19,598 nt of DNA from an uncultured beta proteobacterium. GTDB lineage: Bacteria > Pseudomonadota > Gammaproteobacteria > Burkholderiales > Rhodocyclaceae. Position 1 is the stretch's first letter. Each line of letters opens with the position of its first letter. The position numbers and the translations under genes were made by a program. A model generated the notes under the pieces. The model was not told where the DNA came from. It did no database searches and saw only the letters and a list, made by a program, of their open reading frames with translations. This document shows positions 1 through 7,374 of the stretch, in pieces. The DNA lies in NCBI GenBank assembly GCA_903933395.1, contig CAIZKA010000485.1:1-19598 (forward strand). Direction: 5' to 3'.

Positions 1-89
1 ATTCCACGGTCCACTTGACAGCTCTACGCTTTACTCACAAAGCATGACATCCGCAACCGCTTCTACATTACAATTTCAACCGTCCTGCC

Positions 90-135
90 TGGGGGAGTTT
101 GGGTGGCCATAAGTGGGGGAGTTTGAAGTGGCCAT
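90..135. repeat. IS21-like terminal repeats (element end remnant)
   Basis: Two near-identical direct repeats lie next to each other, at 90-110 and 114-135. Both begin TGGGGGAGTTTG and end GTGGCCAT, and they differ by a one-base gap and a substitution. Short multiple repeats of this kind, with this GGGGGAGTTT...GTGGCCA look, are what I remember from the ends of IS21-family elements (istA/istB). No istA or istB reading frame is present in the window, so this is at most one end of an element or a fragment. The family assignment is from memory. Confidence 0.4.
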
Positions 136-486
136 CGGGGCTCGCGCATTCTATCCGCACTATGCTGGAACGGCAGTTCTACTAGGGCCTTCACCAGCAT
201 TACATAGCGCGTGTGACATTCAACGAGAGTCGCTATCTGGCCGGTGCTGTTTCCGAACAGATTCCTCTCAGTGTCCTGGTAAGGCTGTAGCTACTTCCCT
301 CTGCGATTTCTCGCCACGCATGCTCCCACCCGCCTTGACCGTCCGAAACTCGAACACGAAACAGGGGTGCCGTACGAAAATGTTTCCGGTTAATCGAGAA
401 ACCGCTTTCCAAGAATAAATTCAAGCACTGAAAAAAGCAATAACTGTGTAAGTAATCATGTAGTTGCGGATGGTATTCAAATCGCG
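136..486. other. gene-poor stretch, no supported gene
   Basis: Open frames here (113-418 on + and 233-499 on -) have no recognisable motif, no convincing ribosome binding site and composition unlike the genes around them, so I treat them as chance. A stop-free + frame begins after the stop at 391-393 and runs into the possible cytochrome fragment described separately. I see no RNA gene or terminator. Confidence 0.4.
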
Positions 487-603
487 ATGAGCCTGGCATG
501 TGGCTTGCAAAGCATCGAACCAGAAATGCCGCCCTTCTTGCGCTTGTCAGAAGAAAAGCGGCGGGAAATTATTGCCTACGTGATGCACCTTGGCCGCCAA
601 TAG
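487..603 (+). pseudogene. possible C-terminal remnant of a c-type cytochrome
   Basis: A short frame, open since 394, ends at the TAG at 601-603. From the ATG at 487 it encodes 38 residues. Its end (EPEMPPFLRLSEEKRREI, then an AYV..LGRQ tail) resembles the last helix of class I cytochrome c domains, where MP.F..L...... precedes ...I.AY and the Met is the sixth haem ligand. No CXXCH haem-attachment motif occurs in frame upstream, so if real this is a truncated relic. It sits 32 bases before the oxidoreductase start. The resemblance is short and could be chance. Confidence 0.3.
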
Positions 604-635
604 ACTATTCACTGAAATATGGAAGAAACCACACT

Positions 636-1652
636 ATGAAACGTTACGAAGTTTATCCAGACGATAAGAAAGTTCCCTTTCGAATGGTCGAAGCTCAGTT
701 ACCAAGCTTGGGCGCGAATCAGGTATGTGTCGCCATCAAGGCGGTATCGCTGAATTACCGCGACCTTCTCGTCAGTCAGAATACGTATTTCTCACAGATT
801 CCCCAAGGTCTGGTGCCATGTTCGGACGGGGCCGGTGAGGTTGTCGCGGTCGGTCGAGATGTCAGCGAATTCGAAATTGGTGACCGTGTGGCGACATTGT
901 TTTTTCCTAACTGGCAGGGCGGAAGCGCCGATGCCAAGGCGGTTTCTGGCGCGCTTGGTGCTGAAATGGGCGGCGTACTGACCGAACGATTTGTGAGCGA
1001 TGCCAACGGGCTCATCAAGCTGCCTGACGGCTTGAGCTATGCCGAGGCCGCTACGTTGCCATGTGCCGCACTGACAGCGTGGAATTCGCTATTTGAAGTC
1101 GGGGATCTAAAGCCGGGTCAAACTGTTGTTCTACAGGGCACTGGCGGGGTCTCGATTTTCGCCCTCCAGTTTGCAAAGGCCGCTGGCGCAAGGGTGATCA
1201 TTACCTCGAGTGATGACGAAAAGCTAAAGCGGGCCAAGACCTTGGGAGCCGACCACGGAATAAACTACAGAACTCGCCCGGATTGGGCCGCGGAAGTGTT
1301 GCAACTGACCGCAGGGAAAGGCGCGGACGTGGTGGTGGAGGTGGGGGGGCCAGGTACTTTGGAACAATCGCTGATGAGCCTGCGGGTCGGCGGACGCATC
1401 GCCTACGTCGGCGTCCTGACGGGTCTCGCGGCGCAGGCCAACCCGGTGATGCTCATACCCAAGGCCGCCAGTATCCACGGCATCTTCGTTGGTAGTCGTG
1501 CCATGTTCATGTCTATGCTGGATGCTATTGTCGCCCACAACATCCGTCCGGTCATTGATTGTGAGTTCGCCTTTGACGATGCTGCCTCCGCTTTAGCGCA
1601 CATGAAGAGCGGCCGTCACTTCGGCAAAATACTGATTCGGATGGATGCCTGA
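636..1652 (+). CDS. zinc-independent MDR oxidoreductase (quinone reductase / alcohol dehydrogenase-like)
   Basis: Encodes 338 residues, a normal length for the medium-chain dehydrogenase/reductase superfamily. The N-terminal GroES-like half has the NYRD motif (residues 40-43) and PCSDGAGEV (61-69). The Rossmann half carries the nucleotide-binding loop GTGGVS (168-173) followed by ...FAKAAGARV. The catalytic zinc-ligand pattern (GHE) and the structural four-Cys loop are absent, so a zinc-free NAD(P)H-dependent reductase of the quinone/enone type is likely. The frame is open from 498, but the ATG at 636 has GGAAGA at 621-626 and begins where family alignments begin. It leads a three-gene run with a thiolase-like and an acyl-CoA ligase gene (73-base gap to the next), suggesting a role in degrading a carboxylic acid or alcohol. 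The substrate cannot be read from the sequence. Confidence 0.85.
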   Translation: MKRYEVYPDDKKVPFRMVEAQLPSLGANQVCVAIKAVSLNYRDLLVSQNTYFSQIPQGLVPCSDGAGEVVAVGRDVSEFEIGDRVATLFFPNWQGGSADAKAVSGALGAEMGGVLTERFVSDANGLIKLPDGLSYAEAATLPCAALTAWNSLFEVGDLKPGQTVVLQGTGGVSIFALQFAKAAGARVIITSSDDEKLKRAKTLGADHGINYRTRPDWAAEVLQLTAGKGADVVVEVGGPGTLEQSLMSLRVGGRIAYVGVLTGLAAQANPVMLIPKAASIHGIFVGSRAMFMSMLDAIVAHNIRPVIDCEFAFDDAASALAHMKSGRHFGKILIRMDA

Positions 1653-1725
1653 GCACATACCTGACGGCGCTCGGCCGGCATAACAACTTTACTGAGCGAT
1701 GTGGCTTGTTTAAAGGATGGCAACG

Positions 1726-2895
1726 ATGGCTGCTACTTGTATTGTGGGTTGGGGGCATACCCGCTTCGGGCGGCGCGATGACCTTGACCTTGAAGGCTTG
1801 ATTGTAGAAGCGACACGCGCCGCCATTGCCGATTCGGGAATCGACCCGGCCGATATCGATGCGATCTATCTTGGACATTTCAATGGTGGCCTGATTCGCG
1901 ACTCCTTCGTCAGTTCGCTAATCATGCAAGCGGATGATAGGCTCAGATTCAAGCCGGCGACGAGGCTCGAGAATGCCAGCGCTTCGGGTGCGGCAGCAAT
2001 TTTTCAAGGCCTACATGCGATCGCCGCCGGCAAGGCGCGTATCGTCCTTGTCGTCGGCGCCGAAAAGATGACCAGCGTTAGCGGCAAGCAGGTAACCGAC
2101 GTGCTGGCCTCGGCGAGTTACGTCAAGGACGAAGCGGCCCGTGGGATGACCTTTCCCGGCTTGTTTGCGGCGATGGCGGAAACCTATTTCAAGCGTTTCG
2201 GCGACCATCATTTGGCAACTTTGGCACGAATCGCTGCGAAGAACCATGCGAACGGTGTTCGCAATCCAATCGCGCATATCCGGCGCGACCTCGGTTTCGA
2301 TTTCTGCAATACGGTTGGCCCGGACAATCCACTTGTCGCTTCACCATTGCGCAAGACCGACTGTTCGACAGTCGCCGATGGTGCTGCCGCTCTAATTCTC
2401 GCCGACGGCGAGACAGCACGTACGCTCGCGAAGAAAGTGGCATTCCGCGCCTATTCTCAAGTCAATGATTTCTTGCCAATCGCGAAGCGTGATCCCATTG
2501 CGTTTGACGGACCACGGCTGGCTTGGGCACAGGCATTAGCGGCGGCAGGGTTGGTAGTCTCAGACCTGTCTCTGGCGGAAGTGCATGATTGCTTCACGAT
2601 GGCAGAACTCCTGACCTACGAGGCAATGGGGTTGGCGGAAACCGGACGAGGATCGGTGATTATTGATGAGGGTATCAGTGCATTGACCGGTCGGCTACCG
2701 ATCAATCCCTCGGGTGGGCTCAAAGCGAAGGGCCACCCTATCGGTGCAACGGGTGTATCCATGCACGTGATGGCGGCAATGCAACTGGTAGGTGAGGCAG
2801 GTGATTTCCAGGTGCCCGATGCTCGGCTGGCGGGCGTTTTCAATATGGGCGGGTCGGCTGTCGCCAACTACGTCAGCATCTTGGAAGCTTGCTAG
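1726..2895 (+). CDS. SCP2-type thiolase-like protein (acetyl-CoA acetyltransferase family)
   Basis: Encodes 389 residues with the two-lobed thiolase layout. Visible motifs are ENASASGAAA (82-91), HDCF (287-290), NPSGGLKAKGHPIGATG ending near 343 with the catalytic-base His at about 337, and FNMGGSAVANYVSILE at the C-terminus, typical of the SCP2-thiolase branch. The nucleophilic Cys expected in the CASG motif is Ser85, and the Cys of the classical C-terminal CXG motif is absent, so classical two-step thiolysis is doubtful. Related SCP2-type proteins include lyases such as the steroid side-chain aldolase Ltp2. I chose the ATG at 1726 because AAAGGA (1712-1717) lies eight bases before it; the ATG at 1717 overlaps that Shine-Dalgarno. 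The ligase gene follows after 13 bases, implying one transcript. It probably acts on acyl-CoA esters in the cytoplasm. Confidence 0.85.
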   Translation: MAATCIVGWGHTRFGRRDDLDLEGLIVEATRAAIADSGIDPADIDAIYLGHFNGGLIRDSFVSSLIMQADDRLRFKPATRLENASASGAAAIFQGLHAIAAGKARIVLVVGAEKMTSVSGKQVTDVLASASYVKDEAARGMTFPGLFAAMAETYFKRFGDHHLATLARIAAKNHANGVRNPIAHIRRDLGFDFCNTVGPDNPLVASPLRKTDCSTVADGAAALILADGETARTLAKKVAFRAYSQVNDFLPIAKRDPIAFDGPRLAWAQALAAAGLVVSDLSLAEVHDCFTMAELLTYEAMGLAETGRGSVIIDEGISALTGRLPINPSGGLKAKGHPIGATGVSMHVMAAMQLVGEAGDFQVPDARLAGVFNMGGSAVANYVSILEAC

Positions 2896-2908
2896 AGAAA
2901 GGGCGAAC

Positions 2909-4435
2909 ATGAATTTAGCCAACTTGCTGCTGCGAACAGCAAAGATATCTCCGGACAGGGCTGCGCTAGCGCTTGGCCATTCTGCTCTCTACGGTTACGG
3001 TGAGTTGGAGCGTCGGGTCGGCGCACTAGCCACACAGCTGCGCGGCCGCTTTGGTTTGGAACCAGGTAATCGCGTAGCTATTTTCTGCCGTAACTGTCCG
3101 CAGTACGTCGAAATTCTCTACGCAATTTGGCACGCGGGTCTGGTCGCCGTGCCCATCAACAACAAACTGCACCCGAAAGAAGCCCGTTACATCGCCGAGG
3201 ATTCCGGCGCTGCGATGACCTTCGTCTCTGCGGACCTCCTTGGCGATGAGGGTCACCTCACCGGTATCGAGCGCATGATATTCATCGATGTCGAATCTGC
3301 GGAATACGTGGGGCTTCTGAGGGAAGGTTGGAGTCCTGTCGCATCTCGCGCTCCCGACGATTTGGCTTGGCTGTTCTACACATCGGGAACTACCGGCAGG
3401 CCGAAAGGTGTGATGCTGTCGCACAACAATTTGCTGGCTATGACGTTCTGCTATTTTGCAGACGTCGACACCGCCAAGAGTGAAGACAGTATTCTTTATG
3501 CGGCGCCGATGTCACATGGCGCCGGGATGTACATGTTTGCGCACGCTCTCGTTGGCGCCCGCCACGTCGTTCCGGAATCCGGAGTCTTTGATCCGGAAGA
3601 GATCTTCGATCTTTCAGGACGGTATCGCAATATATCGATGTTTGCAGCGCCGACGATGGTTCGGCGTCTTGTGGAACGGTGCGCCGAGTCCGGTTGTGAT
3701 CCCAGCGGTATCAAGACGATAGTCTATGGTGGCGGACCGATGTATGTGGAGGACATTCGTTGCGCTCTAGATGTCATGGGCAGCCGTTTCGTGCAGATCT
3801 ACGGGCAGGGCGAGTGCCCGATGACAATCACTGCACTATCGCGATTTCATATCGGCAACATCAATCACGAGAATTATCTGCAACGACTAGGTTCCGTGGG
3901 CGTCGCCCAGACCGCAGTCGAGGTCCGGGTCGCCGATACCGATGGCCGTGACCTGCCAATTGGCGAGAGCGGCGAGATCGTGGTCCGCGGAAGCCCGGTA
4001 ATGGGCGGCTATTGGAACAATCCAGACGCTACTGAAAAGGCCGTCCGCGATGGTTGGCTATTCACCGGCGACATGGGTTGCCTAGATCAGGACGGCTTCC
4101 TTACACTCAAGGACCGCTCAAAAGACATCATCATCAGCGGGGGATCGAACATTTACCCTCGCGAGGTGGAAGAAGTCCTGCTGATGCATCCTGCGGTTGC
4201 AGAAGTCTCGGTCGTCGGACGAACGAATCCTGAGTGGGGCGAAGATGTGATCGCGTTCGTCGTTACCAAGGATTCGGCAATTGTTACTGCCAGCGAACTC
4301 GACGCACTATGCTTGGAACACATAGCGCGCTTCAAGCGTCCAAAGGAATACCGGTTGCTTCCAGAATTGCCGAAGAATAACTACGGAAAGGTCCTTAAGA
4401 CTGTTCTGAGGGAAGAAGCCAAGAAACATCCTTAA
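2909..4435 (+). CDS. acyl-CoA ligase (AMP-binding, ANL superfamily)
   Basis: Encodes 508 residues, a typical length for class I adenylate-forming acyl-CoA synthetases. The ATP-binding P-loop YTSGTTGRPKG spans 157-167. Later motifs in order are YGGGPM, QIYGQGE, GWLFTGD, the hinge region DRSKDIIISGGSNIYPREVEE, and the C-terminal LPKNNYGKVLK with the catalytic Lys at about 494. The enzyme should form an acyl-adenylate and then an acyl-CoA. Chain type (fatty, aromatic or alicyclic) is not decidable here. The ATG at 2909 has AAAGGG just upstream; the frame is open further back inside the thiolase gene, but that part reads as a shadow. Together with the thiolase-like protein and the MDR enzyme it suggests a CoA-dependent degradation module. 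Confidence 0.92.
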   Translation: MNLANLLLRTAKISPDRAALALGHSALYGYGELERRVGALATQLRGRFGLEPGNRVAIFCRNCPQYVEILYAIWHAGLVAVPINNKLHPKEARYIAEDSGAAMTFVSADLLGDEGHLTGIERMIFIDVESAEYVGLLREGWSPVASRAPDDLAWLFYTSGTTGRPKGVMLSHNNLLAMTFCYFADVDTAKSEDSILYAAPMSHGAGMYMFAHALVGARHVVPESGVFDPEEIFDLSGRYRNISMFAAPTMVRRLVERCAESGCDPSGIKTIVYGGGPMYVEDIRCALDVMGSRFVQIYGQGECPMTITALSRFHIGNINHENYLQRLGSVGVAQTAVEVRVADTDGRDLPIGESGEIVVRGSPVMGGYWNNPDATEKAVRDGWLFTGDMGCLDQDGFLTLKDRSKDIIISGGSNIYPREVEEVLLMHPAVAEVSVVGRTNPEWGEDVIAFVVTKDSAIVTASELDALCLEHIARFKRPKEYRLLPELPKNNYGKVLKTVLREEAKKHP

Positions 4436-4521
4436 GCGCTGCCGGTAAGTTGCTCGCATGCTCATCTGTTTCACCGGAGCTAGCCTTGATCGATCATCTC
4501 CCATCTCGAAAGGAGCCTGCC

Positions 4522-5046
4522 ATGGCTGAGAGCTCCGAACATGGATTACGTATGGATTTTCACGTTACAGAGCAATTGCTGACAAATTGCGAAGCTACTG
4601 CTGCACCCACGGGCGGCGGCCGGCCAATGTTGCGCTTGGCCGAAGGGTCGGATCGCCTCCAAGTCGAATTGTCGCGGATCGATTCCCAGCACAAGAAATT
4701 GTTCGAAATTGTGGGCAGCTTCAGTAGCGATGACGATCCGGTTCGCGTAATGAAGACGCTGGCGATTCTCAGTGACTACATTCGTTCCAACTTCAGTGAA
4801 GAAGAAGAATTGATGGCAATCTGGAACTACCCGGACTTGAAATCGCATTGCCGCCTGCACGCCGGTTTCCGGCACATGCTGGCGGACCTGTTCGCTCGCG
4901 CCGGAAAGATGTCACGGAGCGAAATTGCCGAGGAAGTGAAGCGGCTCATCAACGGCTGGTTTTACCATATCATCTCGACGGATTTTGAGTATCCACCTTG
5001 CGTGACGCGAGGCTATGACTTGGATCAACGGCGGTCGGTCGGGTAG
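4522..5046 (+). CDS. hemerythrin-like protein
   Basis: Encodes 174 residues: about 45 N-terminal residues of no recognised family, then a hemerythrin four-helix domain. Ligand positions visible are His57 (IDSQHKKLF), Glu94 (SEEEELM), His109 and His113 (H...H after NYPDLKS), and the HxxxxD pair His149/Asp154. The His that normally stands four residues before the Glu (HFxxE) is Asn90 here, so the di-iron site is predicted to lack one ligand. The family binds O2 or senses oxygen, nitric oxide or redox state. The ATG at 4522 has a strong AAAGGAG at 4509-4515. It starts 86 bases after the ligase gene, on the same strand, and may be transcribed separately; no signal peptide is seen. Confidence 0.8.
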   Translation: MAESSEHGLRMDFHVTEQLLTNCEATAAPTGGGRPMLRLAEGSDRLQVELSRIDSQHKKLFEIVGSFSSDDDPVRVMKTLAILSDYIRSNFSEEEELMAIWNYPDLKSHCRLHAGFRHMLADLFARAGKMSRSEIAEEVKRLINGWFYHIISTDFEYPPCVTRGYDLDQRRSVG

Positions 5047-5094
5047 GTGTGTTGTTGGTAGATAGGTGTGTAAGGTTTGATACCACCACACACC
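5046..5094. repeat. imperfect inverted repeat after the hemerythrin-like gene
   Basis: GGTGTGTTGTTGGTA (5046-5060) pairs imperfectly with TACCACCACACACC (5081-5094), and GGTGTGT recurs at 5065-5071. It sits at the stop codon of the hemerythrin-like gene and could act as a weak terminator, or be debris of the neighbouring insertion remnant. No T-run follows, so I do not call it a terminator. Confidence 0.3.
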
Positions 5095-5100
5095 AGGACA

Positions 5101-5341
5101 TCATGAGCCGAAAACGTCACCCAATCTATGGTTCGCGCAATAGTCCCTCTGCTTCAAACCACTTCGACACCAATTCTCAACGTGCTCTCGCCAGAATTCC
5201 GGCCCGCGCATCTCAGCCATTGTTCGCACCTTTGCAAAAGCGCCAATGGTGCACGGACTCGACACAGTAGTGAATATGGGTTGCCGGAGCCTTACTAACC
5301 ATCCCCCCGGCAAAGCCGGTCAACTTTGACTTGGCGGTTAC
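5101..5341 (-). mobile_element. IS66-family end with truncated first ORF
   Basis: Read on the minus strand, the segment begins GTAACCGCC (5341 downward); GTAA is the usual terminal tetranucleotide of IS66-family elements. About 120 bases in, an ATG at 5218-5220 opens a frame reading EFWREHVENWCRSGL followed by KQRDYCANHRL, matching the N-terminus of the small IS66 accessory protein (REFWxxHVExWxxSGLSQxxYCxxHGL). The match stops after about 34 residues and the frame ends at 5101. The other IS66 genes (tnpB and the large transposase) and the second end are absent. A perfect CCGGC-AAA-GCCGG hairpin lies inside at 5307-5319. This is a dead remnant. Confidence 0.6.
5104..5220 (-). pseudogene. truncated IS66 orf1 / tnpA-type accessory gene
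   Basis: From the ATG at 5220 the frame encodes MAEMRGPEFWREHVENW, then CRSGLKQRDYCANHRL, and ends in unrelated residues GDVFGS before the stop at 5101-5103. Intact family members are roughly 100 or more residues, so only the N-terminal third survives. It cannot support transposition. Confidence 0.55.
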
Positions 5342-5790
5342 GGGGCTCGGATGCTAGCGCATCTCGCCCAGCGCAATGACCGGTTCCGAGCAAATGACAT
5401 GAACGACTGGCCGGTATGGAGCAGCGAACCCAATGACCGCAGTTGGCCGAACTGGGACAACCAGGCCAAGGGCTCAACTAACGCGTCAAAGAGCGTTTTG
5501 GCGTTAGATTCCCCGCCGGTAAGCGGACCTTCGCGTGCCTGTTATCGCCTGTCCGTTCCCTGTTAGCCCTCGAAAAATTCCCTGTTATTTTCAGTCCATG
5601 TTTGGAATGGTTGGTTCAATCACCAGTCAAATAGGGCCTTTCAAAGGTTGTGGAGGAGGGGAGGGAGGCCATTCCCGGCGAAATTCCCTGTATTTTTCCC
5701 TGTAAACGGGAATTCGCACCTGAGACATGTTGGCGCCAGACTGCGTCCACTACCAGAATTCAAGCCGGGTAAGTACATGACTGAATGTGC
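5342..5790. other. mobile-element debris with TTCCCTGT repeats
   Basis: No gene is supported here. The segment holds several copies of a short motif: TTCCCTGTTA at 5556-5565 and 5578-5587, and TTCCCTGTAT followed by TTTCCCTGTAAA at 5684-5706. Related sequence recurs as TTCCCTGTCC near 6273. I remember similar TTCCCTGT-rich DNA next to tyrosine integrase genes in many proteobacteria, where it probably belongs to the attachment region. The open frames (5295-5477 minus, 5351-5566 plus, 5648-6064 plus) have no recognisable motif. Confidence 0.35.
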
Positions 5791-5946
5791 TTATCCGGCT
5801 TTCTGGTTTTTGACGGATGAGTCGGCGGGAAGAATTTGGGAAGAATTCTGTCCCATAGCCGCTTCCAAAACATGCCGTTCTTGCCCCTTGTCGGCTGCTT
5901 CTATCCATCGAGCGTACTTCTCGAAAAGCATCTTCGTGTTCGCGTG
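5791..5946 (-). pseudogene. C-terminal fragment of a tyrosine recombinase (integrase)
   Basis: The last 51 codons of a minus-strand frame read HANTKMLFEKYARWI and then EAADKGQERHVLEAAMG, ending NQKAG at the TAA complement 5791-5793. This matches the end of phage/ICE-type tyrosine integrases: a GHAxTxM motif, then the catalytic Tyr in LFEKYARWI, then a charged tail. Upstream of His the frame continues open to 6183 but shows none of the integrase R...HxxR box, so the body of the gene is lost and the join is at about 5947. It points to an old integrated element whose right-hand part is gone. Confidence 0.6.
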
Positions 5947-6417
5947 CCTAGGTCGGCCATTATCTGACGGCGGCGATTCTTCTCTAAAGCAGTCATCGGA
6001 TTGCCCCGCCCCCGCGGAAGCAGCAGTTGACGTTGAATTGGCCCCGGTCAGGTGCTGGCGTTGAAGATTGATCGTGCAGGGAAAACGGCCAATCGGAATC
6101 CGTGACAAAGAAACGTAATCCGTCCAATGCCCTTCGCAGAAGGCGATTTCCTTAGGGACCGCTCCACGCCCTATTGGACCCACTCTTGAGACCGCAGGAA
6201 GTTCTTGCGGTGTGATTCGGGAGGCTTTTTTGCTACGCGGGATGCATCGTCGGTGAGTGACTGAATTCGGGATTCCCTGTCCTTCTGGGCGGGCAGCCTA
6301 GTGGCGACGCTTGTAGGCGCAGTTCGGCGGCGACGAGACTGCGGCTACTGGCCAAGAGGGATCGCGGAGTCTGAAGGTTACGAGTGCAGGCGTGGCGGGT
6401 GGTCACAACCGAAGCAG
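5947..6417. other. stretch between integrase fragment and mxa-type operon; no supported gene
   Basis: I recognise no protein in any frame. The one clear structure is a hairpin at 6191-6211 (ACCGCA...TGCGGT with the inner GAA/TTC also pairing). A T6 tract begins about 15 bases after it on the + strand, too distant for a standard terminator, and there is no T-run on the minus side where the mxa-type operon would need it. A single TTCCCTGTCC near 6273 echoes the repeats beyond the integrase fragment. Confidence 0.35.
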
Positions 6418-7374
6418 TCAGCGTACCGCTGCGTTCTTAGAGGTCGTGAGCTTTCGCTTCACGGATGTGCGTCTAGGCAGTGCTGGCGCGAACCTCCAGA
6501 GGAGCAGCGCCAGCGCCAGTGCTGCGGGCGCCCACCGCATGTCGGTCGCGGTCGGGCGTGATTGGGCGAGGGTGGGATCCAGCATAGCTTCGGCGAGTGT
6601 GTGTGATGTCGTGAGCCGGCGATAGCCGAAGCCCACCTGCCTGGCGACCTTTTTTAGGTGGTCCTCGCGAAGGTTGGACAAGTGTTCGCGACTTTGCCCC
6701 GGCGGCAGGTCGGTGCGCTGAACAACCTCATCGGCGGTCCAGTAGCCGATGGGCAGGCCGTCGCGCGTAGTCTTCGGAATACGCTGCGGCATGTCGCCGC
6801 CGACACCAATCAGCCAGCCGCCAACCTCACCCGACGTGATGTCGTCCAATGGCGGGGATTCGTTGGTACGCAGCGGCGGTGACTCGTGGCCGTCGGTGAA
6901 GAAAATCACGCGCGTCGTCTCGCCGACCGCGCGTGCCGTGCGCACGGCCCAAGTGGCGCCTTTGCCGACGTTGCTGGCATTGGCCCAGCGCATGCCGCCG
7001 TCGATACGCTCTAGCGACGCGAGCAACTCGTCGTAGTGGCTGCAAACCTCTACTGGCAGCACCAGCGGCAGCGAGCGATAGTCAGCGAAGATCGCCCAGC
7101 CGAGCCGCGAGCCGCAGGGCAGTTGCGGCAGCAGATCGCGCATCGCGGCACGCGCGGCGGCAAGACGGCTGATGGGTTGGGGCTTGCCGGCCCGGAACAC
7201 GTCCTCGACGTCCATGCTCTGCGTCACATCGAAAGTAACGAGGTAGCTGACGGTCGGCCGCTGAAGCGCGACAGGCGGCAGCCACAGCGCGACGGCGAAA
7301 AACAGCGTCGCGGCAGCGATTGACCAGTCACTGCGGCCGATTCCATGAACATGAAGTGGCAGCTGCCACCTCAT
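6418..7374 (-). CDS. mxaL: MxaL-like VWA-domain membrane protein
   Basis: Encodes 318 residues. An N-terminal membrane helix (about 17-35) precedes a von Willebrand A domain whose metal-ion site reads DVTQS (49-53, the D-x-S/T-x-S pattern), followed by IFFTDGHESP. The region GWLIGVGG...REHLSNLREDHLKKVARQVGF and a C-terminal hydrophobic segment near 280-300 match what I know of MxaL. In methylotrophs MxaL, with MxaA and MxaK, is needed to give methanol dehydrogenase its calcium; it would act at the periplasmic face of the membrane. It is the last gene of the operon and overlaps mxaK by four bases (start 7374, mxaK stop at 7371). The usual next gene, mxaD, is not found; the DNA after the stop is mobile-element debris. 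BatA/BatB-type VWA proteins are the alternative family. Confidence 0.72.
   Translation of the reverse strand: MRWQLPLHVHGIGRSDWSIAAATLFFAVALWLPPVALQRPTVSYLVTFDVTQSMDVEDVFRAGKPQPISRLAAARAAMRDLLPQLPCGSRLGWAIFADYRSLPLVLPVEVCSHYDELLASLERIDGGMRWANASNVGKGATWAVRTARAVGETTRVIFFTDGHESPPLRTNESPPLDDITSGEVGGWLIGVGGDMPQRIPKTTRDGLPIGYWTADEVVQRTDLPPGQSREHLSNLREDHLKKVARQVGFGYRRLTTSHTLAEAMLDPTLAQSRPTATDMRWAPAALALALLLWRFAPALPRRTSVKRKLTTSKNAAVR

Noticed and set aside
113..418. A 101-codon + frame after the IS21-like repeats
   Set aside because: No ribosome binding site, no motif, and composition like random sequence.
5342..6300. A tRNA gene as integration target near the integrase fragment
   Set aside because: I looked for a T-loop and acceptor stem on both strands and found no cloverleaf; GGTTCAATC near 5614 lacks a matching stem.
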